Below, in pieces: positions 63,319-64,000 of a stretch of DNA of 64,000 nt. This DNA comes from Alistipes sp. (GTDB lineage: Bacteria > Bacteroidota > Bacteroidia > Bacteroidales > Rikenellaceae), in NCBI GenBank assembly GCA_017623505.1, contig JAGAOZ010000014.1, forward strand, positions 62,001 through 126,000, in the 5' to 3' direction. Position 1 is the stretch's first letter; each line of letters begins with the position of its first letter. The notes below the pieces were generated by a model. It saw only the letters and a program-made list of their open reading frames with translations, was not told the DNA's origin and did not search any database. The translations under genes and the position numbers were made by a program.

Positions 63319-64000
63319 CTATGCTTTTTGTCTTAACTGCTCGGCAATAGCCTCACAATAGGCATCAATATTTCCGGCTCCAAAGCTTACCACAACATCG
63401 GTCTTAGCCTCAGAGAGCATCTGAGCCAAATGCTCTCGCTCACAAATCGAGCATGGAACACTCACTCGCTCGGCGATAATCTCCGACGAGATACCCTCGA
63501 TAGGCTCCTCACGTGCCGGATAGATAGGCACCAAGACCGCCTTATCGGCATGTGACAACGCCTCGGCAAACTCGCGGTACAGGTCACGCGTGCGGGTGTA
63601 GAGGTGTGGCTGGAAGATAGCCGTAATCTCTCTGCCGGGGAACATACCTCTGAGCGAGGTAAGCGTAGCCTCCAGCTCCTCAGGGTGGTGGGCATAGTCG
63701 TCCATATAGACCTGGCGAGGGGTATTTACATAGAACTCAAAACGGCGCTTGACGCCCGAATACTCCGCCAAAGCCCGCTTCAAAGCCTCAGCATCGAACT
63801 CTTCGCCTCGCTTACGTGCCGCACACCACAGCGACGCCACGGCAGCAACCGAATTCTCGATATTTATCCAGCCCGGAATACCCAACGTACAATCCTCCAC
63901 GACGCCATCGGGGGTAACAATATCGTAACGATAGTAACCGCCCTCCAACAGGCGCACACGGCGAGCATAGAAGTCACAAGGCTCATCGTAGCTATATCGC
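63319..64000 (-). CDS. murC: UDP-N-acetylmuramate--L-alanine ligase, 3' part
   Basis: The C-terminal ~226 residues of MurC; the frame is open to the window edge, so the start is outside. Seen are WINIENSVAAVASLW (central/C-terminal junction), SGVKRRFEFY, DDYAHHPEELEATL (the DYAHHP motif), FQPHLYTRTRDLYREFAEAL and VVSFGAGNIDAY. It adds L-alanine to UDP-MurNAc in peptidoglycan synthesis. Three bases separate it from ftsQ, the normal end of the mur/fts cluster. Confidence 0.97.
   Translation of the reverse strand, partial: RYSYDEPCDFYARRVRLLEGGYYRYDIVTPDGVVEDCTLGIPGWINIENSVAAVASLWCAARKRGEEFDAEALKRALAEYSGVKRRFEFYVNTPRQVYMDDYAHHPEELEATLTSLRGMFPGREITAIFQPHLYTRTRDLYREFAEALSHADKAVLVPIYPAREEPIEGISSEIIAERVSVPCSICEREHLAQMLSEAKTDVVVSFGAGNIDAYCEAIAEQLRQKA

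Noticed and set aside
63319-63957. Truncated murC starting at 63957
   Set aside because: The codon there is GTG inside a reading frame that continues to the window edge with MurC-like sequence, so it is the edge of a whole gene, not a truncation.

Overview
The window comes from a member of the order Bacteroidales. The evidence is a SusC/SusD polysaccharide-utilisation locus, many lipoproteins with Ser/Asp-rich residues after the lipid-modified Cys, several families typical of the group (GH92, DUF5606, GldE, OprP-like porins), and promoters of the TTTG-N19/20-TAnnTTTG type. A Rikenellaceae/Alistipes-like source is possible, but that is a guess. No tRNA, rRNA, insertion sequence, phage gene or CRISPR array was seen.

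Layout. (1) 1-1205: start of a 2-amino-3-ketobutyrate CoA ligase gene with a clear promoter. (2) 1.2-28.3 kb, all minus strand: a mannose-oriented glycan locus. In order of transcription it holds a membrane-anchored HTH regulator, GH38-like, GH92, TIG/NHL lipoprotein, SusC, SusD, two surface lipoproteins, a terminator-like hairpin, then GH2, SGNH esterase, GH78, GH92 and two further lipoproteins. The enzyme set (alpha-mannosidases plus a beta-mannosidase-type GH2) fits mannose-rich N-glycan-like substrates, with an added rhamnosidase-like enzyme. A third GH92 at 40.7-42.9 kb stands alone. (3) 28.4-31.8 kb, minus: murA-tdk-mscS-DUF5606 operon. (4) 32.3-40.7 kb, plus: a compact anion/phosphate-themed island. 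It contains a DUF47 (PhoU-like) protein, a membrane protein that looks like a decayed PiT phosphate transporter fused to a coiled coil and LuxR-type HTH, an OprP-like porin, a divergent CYTH-like protein, a canonical CYTH (triphosphate tunnel) protein, an SLC13-type permease with altered SNT motifs, and an unrecognised two-helix membrane protein. This is the best candidate for an undescribed system. (5) 43.1-53.3 kb: zinc-ribbon membrane protein, ComEC-like, YeiH-like anion exporter plus porin, galE, an outer-membrane barrel, rplY-pth, a MATE exporter. (6) 53.5-57.3 kb: AT-rich lipoprotein/outer-membrane cluster, preceded by a ~205-nt rod-shaped RNA that strongly resembles 6S RNA. (7) 57.5-64 kb, minus: the end of the division/cell-wall cluster murC-ftsQ-ftsA-ftsZ, then gldE and a phosphopantetheinyl transferase.

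How they work together. The glycan locus imports and trims mannose-containing glycans under a membrane-bound regulator. The 32-41 kb island pairs a porin (outer membrane), a permease (inner membrane), a likely signal-transducing pseudo-transporter and two predicted (tri)phosphate-binding proteins. A second porin-plus-anion-transporter pair sits at 46-48.5 kb, and both inner-membrane transporters carry the same kind of Ala/Glu-rich insertion. Assignments rest on sequence motifs read by eye; no database search was possible.
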